DNA of 64,000 bases from Arthrobacter sp. SW1 (GTDB lineage Bacteria > Actinomycetota > Actinomycetes > Actinomycetales > Micrococcaceae), in assembly GCF_001766675.1 (NCBI RefSeq), contig NZ_MJLT01000023.1, positions 293,254 to 357,253 on the forward strand, given 5' to 3'. Shown piece after piece: positions 63,231 through 64,000 of this stretch (the first letter of the stretch is position 1; each line of letters starts with the position of its first letter). The notes below the pieces were generated by a model, which was not told the DNA's origin, made no database searches, and saw only the letters and a list, made by a program, of their open reading frames with translations. A program made the translations under genes and the position numbers.

Positions 63231-64000
63231 ATGCAGACTTTTTCAGGTGTTGGTGTCGCTCCGGGCCGTGTGTTGGGTCCGGTGCGGCAGATGCCCAAGC
63301 CCGTGCAGGAACCGCACGCGAACGTGAACATCCCCGCGGATGTGACGGTTGAGTCGCAGGCGCAGCGGGTGAAGGACGCGGCGAAGGCCGTACAGGCCGA
63401 GCTACGTTCCCGCGCCGCGACCGCCACGGGCGAGGGCAAGGAGGTGTTGGAAGCCACCGCGTTGATGGCTGCCGACCCCATGCTGATCAAGTCCGCCGTC
63501 AAGCTCCTTTCGCCGGAAGCCCCGGGCGGCGCCCGGACCGCCGAGCGCGCGGTCTGGGAAGCTGCCGCCACGGTGGCTGAAACGCTGAAGGCCCTGGGCG
63601 GCTACATGGCCGAACGCGTCGCGGACGTCCTGGACGTGCGTGCCCGGATCGTCGCCGAACTGCGCGGGCTCCCGGCCCCCGGCATCCCGTCCTCGGACGT
63701 GCCGTTCATCCTGGCCGCCGAAGACCTCGCCCCTGCGGACACCGCCACCCTGGACCCGGCCAAGGTCATCGCCCTGATCACCTCCGGCGGCGGACCGCAG
63801 TCGCACACCGCGATCCTGGCCCGCGCGCTGGGCCTGCCCGCCGTCGTCGCCGCCCCCGGCGTGGACGAAATCAGCGACGGGGTTGAGGTGTACGTGGACG
63901 GTGCCGCCGGCACCATCACCACCGAACCGTCCGAGGAACTGCGCATTGCGGCGAAGGCCTGGGCCACCCAGGCCTCCACCCTGGCTGCCTTCACCGGCGA
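63231..64000 (+). CDS. ptsI: PTS enzyme I, N-terminal part (cut by window end)
   Basis: The frame from ATG 63231 stays open to the end (~256 residues seen of an expected ~560). MQTFSGVGVAPGRVLGPVRQ is a typical start; the phosphohistidine domain reads ITSGGGPQSHTAILARALGL, with the catalytic His near residue 190. Phosphoenolpyruvate-protein phosphotransferase that starts the phosphate chain to HPr, EIIA and EIIB. Lies beside the fructose PTS genes; no HPr gene is in the window and it may lie beyond the edge. Confidence 0.93.
   Translation, partial: MQTFSGVGVAPGRVLGPVRQMPKPVQEPHANVNIPADVTVESQAQRVKDAAKAVQAELRSRAATATGEGKEVLEATALMAADPMLIKSAVKLLSPEAPGGARTAERAVWEAAATVAETLKALGGYMAERVADVLDVRARIVAELRGLPAPGIPSSDVPFILAAEDLAPADTATLDPAKVIALITSGGGPQSHTAILARALGLPAVVAAPGVDEISDGVEVYVDGAAGTITTEPSEELRIAAKAWATQASTLAAFTG

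Overview
The window is high-GC actinobacterial DNA. Gene content and protein resemblance (a copper amine oxidase very like the Arthrobacter globiformis phenethylamine oxidase, actinobacterial polysaccharide-deacetylase/glycosyltransferase, DUF3040 and SHOCT proteins, DosR/DosS-type two-component system) point to Arthrobacter, Pseudarthrobacter, Paenarthrobacter or a close relative in the Micrococcaceae. The ends cut through two genes: an MFS transporter (left) and PTS enzyme I (right). I found no complete tRNA or rRNA gene and no CRISPR array.

Layout. 1-8.2 kb: envelope genes (deacetylase/glycosyltransferase with a proline-rich partner), a cupin, and an amine-catabolism cassette (TetR regulator, copper amine oxidase, small membrane protein, aldehyde dehydrogenase). 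8.3-16.6 kb: small heat-shock protein, two RibD/DHFR-like reductases, alpha/beta hydrolase, MFS exporter, a small three-helix-bundle protein, a DinB2-type polymerase without its aromatic steric gate, an NCS1 nucleobase transporter and a secreted protein. 16.7-31.4 kb: a dormancy/hypoxia-type island with a DosR/DosS pair, four universal stress proteins, three pyridoxamine-oxidase-fold proteins, a Nudix hydrolase, a multicopper oxidase, a COG0523 GTPase and a YdeP-type molybdoenzyme. Seven promoters there carry a DosR-like 14-bp box, each exactly 23 nt upstream of a -10-like hexamer.

31.6-43.0 kb: a lower-GC, horizontally acquired island flanked by two broken housekeeping-type genes (the 3' part of a gamma-carbonic-anhydrase-like gene and the 5' part of glgE). 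It holds a divergent Ser/Thr kinase / STAND-like NTPase pair that looks like an undescribed defence module, a Phd/Doc-type toxin-antitoxin pair with a large palindromic operator, remnants of a second Doc and of an endonuclease, a 22-nt tRNA 3'-end scar beside a terminator, and HARE-HTH-like and Ymh/TIGR02391 genes.

43.1-64.0 kb: sugar metabolism. glpX-fbaA (gluconeogenesis/glycolysis), an FGGY kinase with a ribose/fructose-type ABC transporter and DeoR regulator, a seven-gene operon for a polyol or related sugar (deoR, solute-binding protein, two permeases, Zn-alcohol dehydrogenase, 2-hydroxyacid dehydrogenase, FGGY kinase; no ATPase gene), the fructose PTS operon (fruR-fruK-fruA-IIA), a second class II aldolase and the start of PTS enzyme I. 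The promoters of the FGGY/ABC operon and of fruR share 26 of 34 bases, suggesting one DeoR-family regulon over both fructose-like uptake routes.

All functional calls are from reading translated sequence and recalling family motifs; no database search was possible.
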